A stretch of 5,420 bases of DNA, taken from an uncultured Micrococcales bacterium. GTDB taxonomy: Bacteria; Actinomycetota; Actinomycetes; Actinomycetales; Microbacteriaceae. The notes under the pieces are model-generated. The model was not told the DNA's origin and ran no database searches. It saw only the letters and a list, made by a program, of their open reading frames with translations. Where the stretch lies: assembly GCA_937919125.1 (NCBI GenBank), contig CALFOB010000066.1:1-5420 (forward strand), in the 5' to 3' direction. Every line of letters starts with the position of its first letter. Positions within the stretch are counted from its first letter, which is position 1. Shown here piece after piece: positions 4,946-5,420 of this stretch. The translations under genes were made by a program, and so were the position numbers.

Positions 4946-5420
4946 ATGAACACACTCCACTTTGATGCCAGATTCATAAGGGTAGACAGACACGACGGAA
5001 TCAGCCGTTTTAGCGCGGAGTTAGCAAAAGCCTTATCTACAAAGGTACGTCTGGTTGCGATCATTCACGATTTGAGACAACTTGAATCACTTCCTGAAGG
5101 CATTGAATACGTTGTGCTCAACAACCCACAATCCCCGAGAGAGTTCTTCATCGCTAGAAAGCTGAACCAACTTGGTGCCACGCACGTCTTCTCACCTATG
5201 CAACTAATGGGTAGCTTTGGGAGAAAATACAAACTGATTCTCACACTTCATGATTTGATTTACTACCGTCACCGTAAACCGCCACAAGATCTGAACCTTT
5301 TGGTGAGAATTATTTGGCGTCTTTACCACCTGAGCTACCTGCCACAAAGATGGCTCTTGAATAGAGCTGATGCAGTGGCGACTGTTTCTGACACGACCAA
5401 AAAGCTCATGCAGAAACACA
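4946..5420 (+). CDS. Glycosyltransferase, GT4-like GT-B fold (3' end missing)
   Basis: An open frame of 158 codons runs from the ATG at 4946 off the right edge. It shows the N-terminal domain of a GT-B glycosyltransferase, the type that moves a sugar from a nucleotide-sugar donor to an acceptor. Visible marks are FDARFIRVDRHDGISRFSAE (6-25), whose DGISR loop is the usual glycine-containing acceptor/phosphate loop; THVFSP (79-84); LILTLHDLIYY (97-107); and ADAVATVSDTT (141-151), typical of the end of the first domain. The donor-binding C-terminal domain with the E-x7-E motif lies outside the window, so sugar and acceptor are unknown. No signal peptide is seen; it is probably cytosolic or attached to the membrane's inner face. 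The gap after the hydrolase stop is 3 nt, with a weak site AAGAAG (4934-4939) inside the hydrolase tail, so translation is probably coupled. Resemblance to conserved actinobacterial family-4 glycosyltransferases is from memory. Confidence 0.87.
   Translation, partial: MNTLHFDARFIRVDRHDGISRFSAELAKALSTKVRLVAIIHDLRQLESLPEGIEYVVLNNPQSPREFFIARKLNQLGATHVFSPMQLMGSFGRKYKLILTLHDLIYYRHRKPPQDLNLLVRIIWRLYHLSYLPQRWLLNRADAVATVSDTTKKLMQKH

Noticed and set aside
5204..5419. Minus-strand frame at the right edge
   Set aside because: Antisense to the glycosyltransferase frame, which shows clear GT-B motifs and continues off the window.
1..5420. Novel system, mobile element, CRISPR array, tRNA/rRNA or defence island
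   Set aside because: No transposase or integrase, terminal or direct repeats, spacer arrays or RNA gene signatures were seen. Every long stretch is explained by a recognisable gene family.

Overview
The window is an ordinary, gene-dense chromosomal stretch from an actinobacterium. Evidence is the mabA-inhA-like pair at the left: FabG ends in the same GMGH tail as mycobacterial MabA, and FabI is of the InhA type. The ABC ATPase, exonuclease and glycosyltransferase also read as typical actinobacterial families. Base composition is roughly balanced rather than GC-rich and intergenic gaps are short. This fits a streamlined, moderate-GC lineage, for example an aquatic Microbacteriaceae-type organism. 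That placement is inferred from remembered family resemblance, not from a search.

Layout, left to right. (1) Positions 1-1311, + strand: the 3' part of fabG (3-oxoacyl-ACP reductase), then complete fabI (enoyl-ACP reductase). These are two reductive steps of the type II fatty-acid elongation cycle, in the conserved mabA-inhA order. (2) 1308-1949, - strand: serB, a short phosphoserine phosphatase (last step of serine synthesis), tail-to-tail with fabI and overlapping it by 4 nt. (3) 1950-2046: a divergent intergenic region with a perfect 10-bp palindrome. (4) 2047-2829, + strand: a stand-alone ABC ATPase of unknown substrate. (5) 2913-3170, + strand: type B (cysteine-free) ribosomal protein L31, with its own extended -10 promoter and a strong hairpin terminator that also serves the next gene. 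(6) 3216-3956, - strand: a DnaQ-like DEDDh 3'-5' exonuclease with a TTG start. (7) 3957-4048: a second divergent promoter region. (8) 4049 to the right edge, + strand: an alpha/beta hydrolase, then 3 nt later the N-terminal half of a GT-B glycosyltransferase cut by the window end. These last two look like one operon.

The genes are mostly housekeeping: fatty-acid synthesis, serine synthesis, translation, nucleic-acid processing and possibly envelope glycosylation. I see no mobile element, CRISPR array, tRNA, rRNA, toxin-antitoxin pair or defence system, and no gene-free stretch over 300 bases. I found no undescribed system. The points most worth a second look are alanines at the FabI positions linked to triclosan and isoniazid sensitivity, an abrupt codon-usage shift inside fabG, and the hydrolase-glycosyltransferase pair.
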